The translations under genes and the position numbers were made by a program. Below are positions 50,868 to 59,219 of a stretch of 64,000 bases of DNA, piece by piece; positions within the stretch are counted from its first letter, which is position 1, and every line of letters starts with the position of its first letter. Under the pieces are notes generated by a model, which saw nothing but the letters and a program-made list of their open reading frames with translations, did not search any database and was not told the origin of the DNA. The stretch is from Streptomyces sp. A 4/2 (GTDB taxonomy: Bacteria; Actinomycetota; Actinomycetes; Streptomycetales; Streptomycetaceae). The stretch is from the NCBI RefSeq assembly GCF_940670765.1, contig NZ_CALNVW010000062.1, forward strand, positions 24,019 through 88,018. Direction: 5' to 3'.

Positions 50868-51340
50868 GACCGCACCTGCGGTGTCCGCACCGGCTGCCAG
50901 TGCCAGGTGGCCCAGGTGGTGCCGGTGTCCTCGTCGAGGACACCGGGGACGGCCTCGGCCGTCATGCCGACGGCCAGATCGCCGATCCGTACCCCGGGCG
51001 CCGCCTGGCCGAGCACCACCATGCCCTCGGCTTCGAGTTCGACCGCGACCAGCACGTACGGCTCCCACGCCACCTGCGGGTCGGAGACGTACGGAGCGGG
51101 CGGGCGGTAGCGGCCGTCGGTGAACGACCAGATCCGCCCGCGCCGGGAGAGCGGGACCTCCGCCAGCTCACCGCCCGCGCAGCCGGGATTGCGGCAGAAG
51201 GTGTCCTCGCGGGGGAAGAACACCGCGGAACAGGCCGAGCAGCGAGTGCCCAGCAGCCGGAAGTCCTCCGGTGCGGTGTCGGCCGTGAACCATCCGGCCA
51301 CCACGGGTGTGCGGGTGCGCGTCAAGACCCCTCCCGGCAT
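50864..51340 (-). CDS. Zinc-ribbon/OB-fold protein (DUF35 type), thiolase partner
   Basis: 158 aa from ATG 51340; TTG 51346 or a TTG after GGGAGGGG near 51325 are alternatives. The N-terminal zinc ribbon has Cys34, Cys37, Cys49 and Cys54 (TRCSACSAVFFPREDTFCRNPGC). The OB-fold domain follows (LSRRGRIWSFTDGRYRPPAPYV, WEPYVLVAVELEAEGMVVLGQ). DUF35 proteins bind acyl-CoA and pair with SCPx thiolases, here joined by a 4-bp overlap. A perfect palindrome lies just upstream. Confidence 0.9.
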   Translation of the reverse strand: MPGGVLTRTRTPVVAGWFTADTAPEDFRLLGTRCSACSAVFFPREDTFCRNPGCAGGELAEVPLSRRGRIWSFTDGRYRPPAPYVSDPQVAWEPYVLVAVELEAEGMVVLGQAAPGVRIGDLAVGMTAEAVPGVLDEDTGTTWATWHWQPVRTPQVRS

Positions 51341-51346
51341 CAGCAA

Positions 51347-51363
51347 TCTGACGGAACGTCAGA
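51347..51363. promoter_or_regulatory. 17-bp palindrome upstream of the thiolase operon
   Basis: TCTGACG / GAA / CGTCAGA is a perfect inverted repeat with 7-bp arms, ending immediately before the start codon of the zinc-ribbon gene. Size and symmetry suit a TetR-type repressor of fatty-acid or steroid metabolism; the regulator is not in the window. Confidence 0.65.
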
Positions 51364-51376
51364 AGTGTGCCACGGG

Positions 51377-51724
51377 TCAGTGGTTCCCGGCGAGCCACTT
51401 GGCGGCGGTCTCCGCCAGTTCGTGGTCGCGGCCCGTCAGCATCATCCCGATCATCTGCGCGTCCCCGCGCAGTGACCAGGACGGATGCCCGAAGGAGGCC
51501 GGATTGTTCCGCTCGATGAGAAAGTGCGCGGGCCAGGCGGTCCCGTACCCGATGAGCGGCAGCGCCAGCGCATACCGCTTACGGCCGCGCGCCAGACCGT
51601 ACGCGCTCACCGCGAGCCCGGTGAGCGTGCCGGTCAGATGCACCCAGCGGGTCGCGGCCCGTGAGTGCATCGCGACGTAGTACGGCCAGAATTCCTCGTA
51701 CGTGTCGAACGTCTGCTGCGTCAT
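51377..51724 (-). CDS. Mpo1-like (DUF962) membrane-associated protein
   Basis: 115 aa. The family pattern is clear: EEFWPYYVAMHSRAATRWVHLTGT near the N-terminus, one or two weak hydrophobic segments, then YGTAWPAHFLIERNNPASFGHPSWSLRGDAQMIGMMLTGR with the conserved His and Arg-Asn residues. Yeast Mpo1 is an iron-dependent dioxygenase for 2-hydroxy fatty acid alpha-oxidation, so a lipid-oxidation role is possible. It lies next to the thiolase pair on the same strand, 37 bp downstream of... its start is upstream and it could be read independently. Confidence 0.88.
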   Translation of the reverse strand: MTQQTFDTYEEFWPYYVAMHSRAATRWVHLTGTLTGLAVSAYGLARGRKRYALALPLIGYGTAWPAHFLIERNNPASFGHPSWSLRGDAQMIGMMLTGRDHELAETAAKWLAGNH

Positions 51725-51850
51725 GCGGAAACGGTAGTCCCCGATCCGAGAACCGGATACGGCTGTTCCGCGTCCGTCAGGAGTGGGAGAACGGCCGGAG
51801 CCGACGGGGGTGGTCCCGGCCGTTCCTCCCCGCTCCGTGGGACCCGGGTC

Positions 51851-52660
51851 TCAGTGGCGCCCCGCCACCGAACGCCACGCCACCGGGAAGTCGAAATAGC
51901 TGTCCGGGTAGGTTTCCGGCTGATAGGTGAAGTGCCACCACTCCTCAGGCAGGTTGACGAACCCGACCGCGCCGAGGGCGTCGCGCAACTGGTCGCGGTG
52001 GGCGCGCTGGACGCCCTTGATGCGGGGGTCGTCGGTGTGCGCGAGGGTGTCGAAGCAGTCGAACCCGGTACCCATGTCGATCGAGTTGTCCGGGAACCGC
52101 TGGTCCTTCGGGGCGTAGCAGGGGGCGAGCGGCTGACCAGGACGGTAGGGGCGGGTCGGTAGCGCCGGGAGCTTCACCCGGGTGAGATCCATCGTGCTGC
52201 CACGGCTGTGCCCGGACTTCTCCGCGATGTAACCGTCGGCGAACAGGCGGGACTTGTCGACCCGCGGATAGAACTCGGCCTTCATCTTCTCGTCGTCCAG
52301 GTCCTTGGCCCAGCGGACGAAGTGGTCGACGGCGCGCTGAGGCCGGTAGCAGTCGTAGACCTTCAGCGAGTAGCCCTGCCGCAGCAGCTTCGTCTGGGCC
52401 CGGTGCAGGGCCTGCGCGGCGGGCCGGGTGAGGATGCACAGCGGCTGGTCGTAGCCGTCGACCGGCTCGCCCATGAAGTTGTGCGGGTACGGATAGCGCA
52501 TCTCCTGGATGATCGTCGGGTCCACGGCGCGCAGGGCGACGAAATCCCCCGGCGCCCCCGGCCCGGTCCTCGCCTGAGCGGTGGGGGAGACGGCCGTGCA
52601 GGCGAACAGGGTGGCGGCGGCGACGGCGAGGGACCGTACGGCGGAACTCAGTCGTGTCAT
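51851..52660 (-). CDS. Secreted VanX-like D-alanyl-D-alanine dipeptidase (peptidase M15D)
   Basis: 269 aa from ATG 52660. Residues 1-30 form a signal peptide (SSAVRSLAVAAATLFACTAVS, then AQA). The M15D metallopeptidase core is complete: LRAVDPTIIQEMRYPYPHNFMGEPVDGY, LKVYDCYRPQRAVDHF, SGHSRGSTMDLTRV (His and Asp zinc ligands) and LPEEWWHFTYQPE (Glu and His). Secretion suggests turnover of D-Ala-D-Ala outside the cell rather than cytoplasmic vancomycin resistance. An 18-bp duplication carrying its ribosome site lies directly upstream. Confidence 0.93.
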   Translation of the reverse strand: MTRLSSAVRSLAVAAATLFACTAVSPTAQARTGPGAPGDFVALRAVDPTIIQEMRYPYPHNFMGEPVDGYDQPLCILTRPAAQALHRAQTKLLRQGYSLKVYDCYRPQRAVDHFVRWAKDLDDEKMKAEFYPRVDKSRLFADGYIAEKSGHSRGSTMDLTRVKLPALPTRPYRPGQPLAPCYAPKDQRFPDNSIDMGTGFDCFDTLAHTDDPRIKGVQRAHRDQLRDALGAVGFVNLPEEWWHFTYQPETYPDSYFDFPVAWRSVAGRH

Positions 52661-52702
52661 GTGCACTCCATCTATCTGGTGCACTCCATCTATCTGGTGC
52701 AC
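52661..52702. repeat. 18-bp tandem duplication carrying the vanX-like ribosome site
   Basis: GTGCACTCCATCTATCTG occurs at 52661-52678 and again at 52679-52696, followed by a third GTGCAC. On the reverse strand each copy contains GATGGAG, giving duplicated ribosome sites; if translated the copies encode VHQIDG. It fills the gap to the divergent Nudix gene. Confidence 0.9.
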
Positions 52703-52741
52703 GGCCCGGAAGGAAAGCGCGGTCGGATACAGTCCGCGCCC

Positions 52742-53284
52742 ATGGATACGCCCGCGAACGCGCCCGCGAACCCGCCCGTCGAGCCTGTCAGGGATTCCCA
52801 CTGCCCGGACTGCGGCGCCGCGTTCGCCACCACCGGATGGCCCCGCACCTGCCGGGCCTGCGGCAGCACGGCCTACCGCAATCCGCTGCCCGTCGCGGTC
52901 GCACTGCTGCCCGTACGGGACGCCGAGGGCACCGGACTCGTCGTCATCACCCGGACCATCGAGCCGCAGAGCGGCGGAATCGCCCTGCCCGGCGGCTTCA
53001 TCGACGCCGCCGAGGACTGGCGGCACGCGGTCGTGCGTGAACTCGGCGAGGAGACAGGGATCGCGGCGCGGGAGCAGGACGTACGGCTGGCCGACGCGCT
53101 CAGCTCCCCCGACGGCCATCTGCTGCTCTTCGGACTGCTCCCCGCACGCGAAGCAGCCACTCTCCCGGCCTCCGTACCCACCGACGAGACCGCCGGCTGG
53201 CACATCCTGCGCGCCGCCACCGAGCTGGCCTTCCCGCTGCACACCGAAGCCGTACGCGGCTGGTTCACCGGCCGCTACCGCTGA
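52742..53284 (+). CDS. Nudix hydrolase with N-terminal zinc ribbon
   Basis: 180 aa from ATG 52742. The N-terminal zinc ribbon has two Cys pairs (HCPDCGAAFATTGWPRTCRACGS). The Nudix box is canonical: GGFIDAAEDWRHAVVRELGEETGI (Gx5Ex7REUxEExGU). The zinc ribbon followed by a Nudix fold recalls NudC-like and related NADH/ADP-sugar hydrolases, but the specific motif of NudC (SQPWPFPxS) is not present. Substrate unknown. It is divergent from the vanX-like gene and converges with the GH31 gene, whose end overlaps by 10 bp. Confidence 0.92.
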   Translation: MDTPANAPANPPVEPVRDSHCPDCGAAFATTGWPRTCRACGSTAYRNPLPVAVALLPVRDAEGTGLVVITRTIEPQSGGIALPGGFIDAAEDWRHAVVRELGEETGIAAREQDVRLADALSSPDGHLLLFGLLPAREAATLPASVPTDETAGWHILRAATELAFPLHTEAVRGWFTGRYR

Positions 53285-55626
53285 AGACCCCGCACCCGCA
53301 CCGGGCACCCGGGCTCCACGGCCCCCTCCTCCACCAGCCGCTGGACCACCACCCGCCCCTCGTCCAGCGCGGTGGTCCAGCGCTCGACCTCCGGTTCCTC
53401 CCACCCGTCCCCGGCGTCCCGGACCACGACCCCGCCGCCCGTACGCCCGGCGGCGGGCGCCCACACCTCCAGCTCGGTGCCACCGTCGTCGCCCCGCACC
53501 GGAATCACCGAACCGGCGCGCGCCAGAACCGGGATCCGCGAGAGCGGCGCGTCCAGCAGCACCTGCGCGGGGCCGTCATGGGCGGTGCCGGTCGCCGTGT
53601 CGTACCACCGCCCGCGCGGCAGCCGCACCGCACGCCGGTCGGCCCCCCGCTCCAGCACCGGCGCCACCAGCAACGCGTCCCCGAGCAGGAACGCGTCCTC
53701 GCAGTCACGCAGCGCCCGGTCCCCGGGCGAGCCCCACCACACCGGCCGTACGTACGGGGCGCCGGTGAGCCGGGACAGCTGCGCCAGCGTCACGAAGTAC
53801 GGCTGCAGCCGCTCCCGCACGGCCAGCGCGGCCCGCGCGTGCTCCAGCGTCCCGGGACCGAACTCCCACGGCTCCCGGCGCCCCGCCCAGAGCGCCGAGT
53901 GGGTCCGCAACAGCGGCAGGTACGAAGCGAGTTGCAGCCAGCGCAGATACAGCTCCGGCGACGGGCTGCCGTCGAAACCACCCACATCGGGCCCCGAGTA
54001 CGGCACCCCGCACAGCCCCAGCCCCATCACCAGGGACAGCGAGGCCCGCAGCCCCGGCCATCCCGTGCTCACATCGCCGGACCAGGTCCCGCCGTACCGC
54101 TGCATCCCCGCCCACCCGGAGCGGGAGAACAGAAACGGACGTTCGTCGGGGCGCAGCCGGCGCAGCCCCTCGTACCCGGCCCGTGCCATGGTCAGGCCGT
54201 AGACGTTGTGCGCCTCCCGGTGGTCACCGCCACGGCCGTCCAGATCGTGCCGCGCCGAGCGCGGCAGCGTCGGATCGCCGAACGGGGCGAAGGAGGCGGG
54301 CTCGTTCATGTCGTGCCACACACCGGAGAAACCCTGCGCGAGCCGCTCCTCGTACAGCCCGCCCCACCAGGCACGCGCCCGAGGAGCGGTGAAATCGGGA
54401 TAGACGCACTCACCCGGCCACACGACCCCGCGCACGGGCCCGCCCCGCGGATCGCCGACGAAGGCCTCCGCGGCCAGCCCGCTGTCGTACACCGCGTTGC
54501 CGGGCTCGGCCTTCACCGCCGGATCGACGATCGACACCAGCCGCACCCCGTCCCCGCGCAACTCCTCGGCGAGCCCGGGGAGATCGGGGAACCGCTCGCG
54601 GTCGACGGTGAAGACCTGATGCCGGTCGTAATGGTCGATGTCCAGATGGAGCGCCGACAGCGGCAGCCCCCGCTCGCGGTAGCCGGCCACGACCCTGCGG
54701 ACCTCCTGCGCACTCCCGAAGCCCCACCGCGCGTGCTGCGGACCGAGCGCCCAGGACGGCGGCAGCGCGGGCCGGCCGGTCAGCGCGGTCCAGCCGTGGA
54801 GCACCCGAGCCGGTGTCCCGACGACCACCCAGCAGCGCAGCGGACCACCGCTCATCCGCACCTCGCTGGAGCCCGGCCGGTCGTGCCCGGACCCCGCGCC
54901 CTCCTCGCCCTCGGCGATGACCACCCGGCCGTCCCAGCTGTTGTCGTAGAAGGACAGATGGGTACCCGCGTCCGCCACCACCACCTGCACCGGCATCGTG
55001 ATGTACAACGGGTCGTCCCCGGGACCGAAGCCGCCCCGCGGGTCCGTGTTCCACAGCCGGTACGACCCGTCGCGCAGCCGGGGCCCCGCGGCCCGCCCGC
55101 CCAGCCCGAAGAACCGCGCGTCGGCCGGTACCTCGGCCCGTTGCACCCAGCGGGCACCCCCTCCGGCGACCGGCTCCCACCAGCGGGGCGGCAGCTCCTT
55201 ACGGATCCTGACACCGCCCGGGGTGAGGATCTCGACCGCCCCGTGCCGGGACACCACGACGGTCACCCGCTCCGAGACCACCCGCCAGCCGCCGTCCTTG
55301 TCCGGCTCCAGCACGGCACGGGGATCGGGTCCGGGGCACTCGTCCAGGGCGTACGAAGGCGTCGGCTCCGCGCCGTCCCACCCCCAGAAGACCGCTCCGC
55401 CCACGGCGACCCTGACCAGCAACTCCGAGCGGGCGAACCGGACGACCCCGCCGCCCGGACGGGGCTCCACACCCGTCACCACGCCGGGCACCCGCGCGCG
55501 CTCCGGCCCGCGCGGCGGAAGCTCCCGGGCGTCCGTACGCCGTCTGCGCCAGGCGGAGCGCAACGCGCGCCGTCCCTGCGCCGTACCCACCGCTTGCACC
55601 GAGCGCACCAGGTCACGACCGTCCAT
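53275..55626 (-). CDS. GH31 alpha-glucosidase-type glycoside hydrolase
   Basis: 783 aa from ATG 55626 with no signal peptide (basic N-terminus RRALRSAWRRRR), so cytoplasmic. GH31 features: beta-sandwich FFGLGGRAAGPRLRDGSYRLWNTD, FYDNSWDG, catalytic nucleophile Asp439 in GVWHDMNEPASF, and acid/base Asp518 in GGTWSGDVST, then GVPYSGPDVGGFDG and LQPYFVTLAQ. It should cleave alpha-linked glucose (or xylose) from oligosaccharides inside the cell. Neighbours (Nudix, acetoacetyl-CoA synthetase) do not suggest a specific pathway. Its 3' end overlaps the Nudix gene by 10 bp. Confidence 0.93.
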   Translation of the reverse strand: MDGRDLVRSVQAVGTAQGRRALRSAWRRRRTDARELPPRGPERARVPGVVTGVEPRPGGGVVRFARSELLVRVAVGGAVFWGWDGAEPTPSYALDECPGPDPRAVLEPDKDGGWRVVSERVTVVVSRHGAVEILTPGGVRIRKELPPRWWEPVAGGGARWVQRAEVPADARFFGLGGRAAGPRLRDGSYRLWNTDPRGGFGPGDDPLYITMPVQVVVADAGTHLSFYDNSWDGRVVIAEGEEGAGSGHDRPGSSEVRMSGGPLRCWVVVGTPARVLHGWTALTGRPALPPSWALGPQHARWGFGSAQEVRRVVAGYRERGLPLSALHLDIDHYDRHQVFTVDRERFPDLPGLAEELRGDGVRLVSIVDPAVKAEPGNAVYDSGLAAEAFVGDPRGGPVRGVVWPGECVYPDFTAPRARAWWGGLYEERLAQGFSGVWHDMNEPASFAPFGDPTLPRSARHDLDGRGGDHREAHNVYGLTMARAGYEGLRRLRPDERPFLFSRSGWAGMQRYGGTWSGDVSTGWPGLRASLSLVMGLGLCGVPYSGPDVGGFDGSPSPELYLRWLQLASYLPLLRTHSALWAGRREPWEFGPGTLEHARAALAVRERLQPYFVTLAQLSRLTGAPYVRPVWWGSPGDRALRDCEDAFLLGDALLVAPVLERGADRRAVRLPRGRWYDTATGTAHDGPAQVLLDAPLSRIPVLARAGSVIPVRGDDGGTELEVWAPAAGRTGGGVVVRDAGDGWEEPEVERWTTALDEGRVVVQRLVEEGAVEPGCPVRVRGLQR

Positions 55627-55841
55627 GCCGCTCAGACTGCCATCCCGGCACCGGAACGCAGGGGCCGTTCAGCCGCCGTTCACCCGGGACAGGACCACAT
55701 GTTCACCCCGGCGACCACAGGTCTCCCGCTCTGGTGCACAAGTCGATCACATGGCATCGTCCGTGTCAGCCGTGTCACGCGCACACCCCTCGCACGTGCG
55801 CGCCCACACGCACACCACGCGTACAGTCCGGGAGCCGCCCC

Positions 55842-57818
55842 ATGAACTCAGCGAACGCCGCACCACCCCTCTGGCAGCCCAGCCAGGAACGCATCGACGG
55901 CGCCACGATCACCCGCTTCCAGGCCTGGGCGGCCGAGCAGTACGGCGCACCCGCCGGGGGCGGCTACGCCGCGCTGCACCGCTGGTCGATCGAGGAGCTC
56001 GACACCTTCTGGAAGGCCGTCGCCGACTGGTTCGGCGTGCGGTTCACCACCCCGTACGAGAGCGTCCTCGCCGATCGCTCCATGCCGGGCGCCCAGTGGT
56101 TCCCCGGCGCGACCCTCAACTACGCGGAACACGCCCTGCGCACCGCCGAGGACCCGGACCGTGCGGACGGCCCCGCCCTGCTGCACGTCGACGAGAGCCA
56201 CGAGCCGAGGCCCGTGAGCTGGTCCGAACTGCGCCGCCAGGTGGGCGCGCTCGCAGCCGAACTGCGCGCGCTCGGCGTACGCCCCGGCGACCGGGTCAGC
56301 GGCTACCTCCCGAACATCCCCCAGGCCGTCACCGCCCTGCTCGCCACCGCCGCGGTCGGAGCGGTCTGGACCTCCTGTGCCCCCGACTTCGGCGCCCGCA
56401 GCGTCCTGGACCGCTTCCAGCAGGTCGAACCGGTCGTGCTGTTCGCCGTCGACGGCTACCGCTACGGCGGCAAGGAGCACGACCGCAGCGACACCGTCGC
56501 CGAACTCCGCGGTGAACTGCCCACCCTGCGCGCCGTGGTGCACATCCCGCTCCTCGGCACACCGGCGCCCGAAGGCGCACTCGACTGGTCCGCCGTCACG
56601 GCCGGCGACGCGGAGCCGGTGTTCGAGCAGGTTCCCTTCGACCACCCGCTGTGGGTGCTGTACTCCTCCGGTACGACCGGGCTGCCGAAGGCGATCGTGC
56701 AGTCCCAGGGCGGCATCCTGCTGGAGCACTTCAAGCAGCTCGGACTGCACTGCGACCTCGGCCCGGACGACCGCTTCTTCTGGTACACCTCCACCGGCTG
56801 GATGATGTGGAACTTCCTCGTCTCCGGCCTGCTCACGGGTACCACGATCGTCCTGTACGACGGCAGCCCCGGCTTCCCGGACACCGGCGCCCAGTGGCGC
56901 ATCGCCGAGCGCACCGGGGCCACCTTCTTCGGTACCTCGGCCGCCTACGTCATGGCCTGCCGCAAGGCGGACCTCCACCCGGCCCGCGATTACGACCTCT
57001 CCCGTGTCACCTGCGTCGCGACGACGGGCTCCCCGCTCCCGCCCGACGGGTTCCGCTGGCTCCACGAAGCGGCCGGGGAGAGCGTCTGGATCGCCTCGGT
57101 CAGCGGCGGCACGGACGTCTGCAGCTGCTTCGCCGGCGCCGTCCCCACCCTGCCGGTGCACATCGGCGAACTCCAGGCGGCCTGCCTCGGCACCGACCTC
57201 CAGGCCTGGGACGCACAGGGCAGACCGCTCGTCGGGGAGGTCGGCGAACTCGTCGTCACCCGACCCATGCCGTCCATGCCGATCCGTTTCTGGAACGACC
57301 CCGACGGCAGCCGCTACCGGAGCAGTTACTTCGACACGTACCCCGGAGTCTGGCGGCACGGCGACTGGATCACGATCACCGGCCACGGCTCCGTGATCAT
57401 CCACGGCCGCTCCGACTCGACCCTCAACAGACAGGGGGTCCGCATGGGTTCCGCCGACATCTACGAAGCGGTCGAACGGCTCCCCGAGATCCGTGAATCC
57501 CTGGTCATCGGAATCGAGGAGCCCGACGGCGGGTACTGGATGCCGCTCTTCGTCCACCTCGTCCAGGGCGCCACGCTCGACGACGGCCTCCGCGACCGCA
57601 TCAAACGGACCATCCGCGAACAGCTCTCCCCGCGTCACGTCCCCGACGACATCATCGAGGTCCCCGGCGTCCCGCACACCCTCACCGGCAAACGCATCGA
57701 GGTGCCCGTCAAACGCCTGCTCCAGGGCACGGCGCTCGACAAGGCGGTCAACCCCGGATCGGTCGACAATCTCGAACTGCTCGCCTTCTACGAGGAACTC
57801 GCCCGCAGCCGCCGCTGA
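55842..57818 (+). CDS. aacS: Acetoacetyl-CoA synthetase
   Basis: 658 aa from ATG 55842, with GGGAG 8 nt upstream; the in-frame extension to 55734 is excluded. Acyl-adenylating motifs are complete: LWVLYSSGTTGLPKAIVQSQGG, FFGTSAAYVMACRK, HGRSDSTLNRQGVRMGSADIYEAVE, and the C-terminal catalytic lysine region TLTGKRIEVPVKRLL. The N-terminal WQPSQERIDGATITRFQAWAAEQYG and the SMPGAQWFPGATLNYAEH stretch are typical of acetoacetyl-CoA ligases. It activates acetoacetate to acetoacetyl-CoA, linking ketone bodies or fatty-acid products to lipid synthesis. Confidence 0.93.
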   Translation: MNSANAAPPLWQPSQERIDGATITRFQAWAAEQYGAPAGGGYAALHRWSIEELDTFWKAVADWFGVRFTTPYESVLADRSMPGAQWFPGATLNYAEHALRTAEDPDRADGPALLHVDESHEPRPVSWSELRRQVGALAAELRALGVRPGDRVSGYLPNIPQAVTALLATAAVGAVWTSCAPDFGARSVLDRFQQVEPVVLFAVDGYRYGGKEHDRSDTVAELRGELPTLRAVVHIPLLGTPAPEGALDWSAVTAGDAEPVFEQVPFDHPLWVLYSSGTTGLPKAIVQSQGGILLEHFKQLGLHCDLGPDDRFFWYTSTGWMMWNFLVSGLLTGTTIVLYDGSPGFPDTGAQWRIAERTGATFFGTSAAYVMACRKADLHPARDYDLSRVTCVATTGSPLPPDGFRWLHEAAGESVWIASVSGGTDVCSCFAGAVPTLPVHIGELQAACLGTDLQAWDAQGRPLVGEVGELVVTRPMPSMPIRFWNDPDGSRYRSSYFDTYPGVWRHGDWITITGHGSVIIHGRSDSTLNRQGVRMGSADIYEAVERLPEIRESLVIGIEEPDGGYWMPLFVHLVQGATLDDGLRDRIKRTIREQLSPRHVPDDIIEVPGVPHTLTGKRIEVPVKRLLQGTALDKAVNPGSVDNLELLAFYEELARSRR

Positions 57819-57854
57819 CCGCCGCACCGGCAGTCACCCGCTCAGGCGGTGACG

Positions 57855-59174
57855 TCAACCCCCGTACATGGCCTCGGACTCGCCCAGCACCTCGGCGAAG
57901 TCCGAGGCCAGCCGCGCCGCGTCCTCCTCCGCCAACGTGGCCGTCGTGATCCGTACGGCGGGTGGCGCGGCGATCCGGAACCGGGCCCCGGCGGCGAGCC
58001 ACCACCCCCGCGAACGCACCCCGTTGACCACCGCCGACTCGTCCCGCACCGGCACCCAGACGTTCAACCCGCTCGCCCCGTGCGCCGCGATCCCGTGCTC
58101 CGACAGCCGCTGGATCAGGCCGGTCCGCCGCTCCGTGTACGTCTGCGCGGCCCGCTCCACCAACGCCCCCACCTCCGGGTCGGACATCGCCCGCGCGACC
58201 GTCGCCTGGAGCAGATGACTGACCCACCCGGACGTCACCAGCATCCGCCCGTCGTGCCTGGCCAGCGTCGTGGCATCACCGGCGACCGCGGCCCAGCGCA
58301 GATCGATTCCGAGGTGCTTGGAGACGCTCCGCACCTGCGCCCAGCGGGGGAGACCACCCGCCGCCAGCGTGAACGCGGGTGCGTCCGCCACATCCGCGTT
58401 GTGATCGTCCTCCACGACCAGGACATCGGGGAACGCAGCCAGGACCGCCAGCAGCGCGGTGCGCCGCTCCGCCGAGAAGCAGCCGCCCATCGGACTCTGT
58501 CCCCGCGGGCTGCACACGACGGCGCGGGCACCGGCCCGCAACGCGGTACGCAGCGCGGCCGGCTGGATCCCTTCGTCGTCCACCGCGACCGGCGCCGTCC
58601 GAAGCCCCAACGCCGGTACCAGATCGAGCAGATGATGAAAGCCCGGATCCTCCACGGCCACCGTGTCGCCCGGCTTCAACTCGGTCGAGAGCAGCCGGCT
58701 CATGCAGTCGAGCGCACCCTGCGCGAAGGTCACCCGGTCGTGCGGCACCCCGTCCCGGGCGAACCAGGTACGGGACAGCTCCTCCAGGTTCGCGAGGCGC
58801 GGCGAGCCGCGGTGCGAGCCCTCGACCGGGTCCACCGGCCCGGGGGGAATGAGCACGGGAAGCAGCGCCGGGTCCGGGTATCCGCCCGCCAGGTCGCGCA
58901 CCCCTGAGGGAACCCTGGGAGGCCGCCGCGACCCCACCGCCGGGGTCCGCGCCACCACCGTTCCGCCCCGCCCGCGTGTCATCACGATGCCCCGCAGCCG
59001 CAGTTCCTTGTACGCGGCGGCGACCGTGCCGGGACTGACCCCGAGGTCGCCGGCGAGCCCGCGCACCGGAGGCAGCGCCGCTCCTGGCCCCAAGGAGCCC
59101 TGGGACACGGCCTGTTCGACCGATGCGGAAATCTCCTTGGCCGTCGTACCACTGATCGCATATTGTGTTGCCAC
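57855..59174 (-). CDS. GntR/aminotransferase-type (MocR-like) regulator
   Basis: 439 aa if read from GTG 59174; ATG 59198 (447 aa) lies within an operator-like palindrome. TTGACT-17 bp-CATACT on the reverse strand places the transcription start about at GTG 59174, so the mRNA is likely leaderless. N-terminal GntR winged helix: ISASVEQAVSQGSLGPGAALPPVRGLAGDLGVSPGTVAAAYKELRLRGIVMTR. An aminotransferase-like domain follows with VFAQGALDCMSRLL, VCSPRGQSPMGGCFSAER, VEDDHNADVADAP and PLP-type lysine in VRSVSKHLGIDLRWAAV. Divergent from an MFS exporter with the palindrome between, so autoregulation and control of the exporter are likely. Confidence 0.9.
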   Translation of the reverse strand: MATQYAISGTTAKEISASVEQAVSQGSLGPGAALPPVRGLAGDLGVSPGTVAAAYKELRLRGIVMTRGRGGTVVARTPAVGSRRPPRVPSGVRDLAGGYPDPALLPVLIPPGPVDPVEGSHRGSPRLANLEELSRTWFARDGVPHDRVTFAQGALDCMSRLLSTELKPGDTVAVEDPGFHHLLDLVPALGLRTAPVAVDDEGIQPAALRTALRAGARAVVCSPRGQSPMGGCFSAERRTALLAVLAAFPDVLVVEDDHNADVADAPAFTLAAGGLPRWAQVRSVSKHLGIDLRWAAVAGDATTLARHDGRMLVTSGWVSHLLQATVARAMSDPEVGALVERAAQTYTERRTGLIQRLSEHGIAAHGASGLNVWVPVRDESAVVNGVRSRGWWLAAGARFRIAAPPAVRITTATLAEEDAARLASDFAEVLGESEAMYGG

Positions 59175-59183
59175 GTAGCGAAG

Positions 59184-59199
59184 TATGTACTGATACATA
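59184..59199. promoter_or_regulatory. Operator-like palindrome inside divergent promoters
   Basis: TATGTA-CTGA-TACATA is a perfect inverted repeat. On the reverse strand it lies between TTGACT (-35) and CATACT (-10, 17-bp spacing) of the GntR-type gene; on the forward strand TTGCCA-17 bp-TGATAC could drive the MFS gene through the same site. A GntR-family dimer bound here would block both. Confidence 0.75.
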
Positions 59200-59219
59200 A
59201 ATCGAGTCAAGGGGGACCG

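Noticed and set aside
51851..52660. Vancomycin resistance cluster
   Set aside because: The VanX-like enzyme has a signal peptide and there is no vanH, vanA or vanRS.
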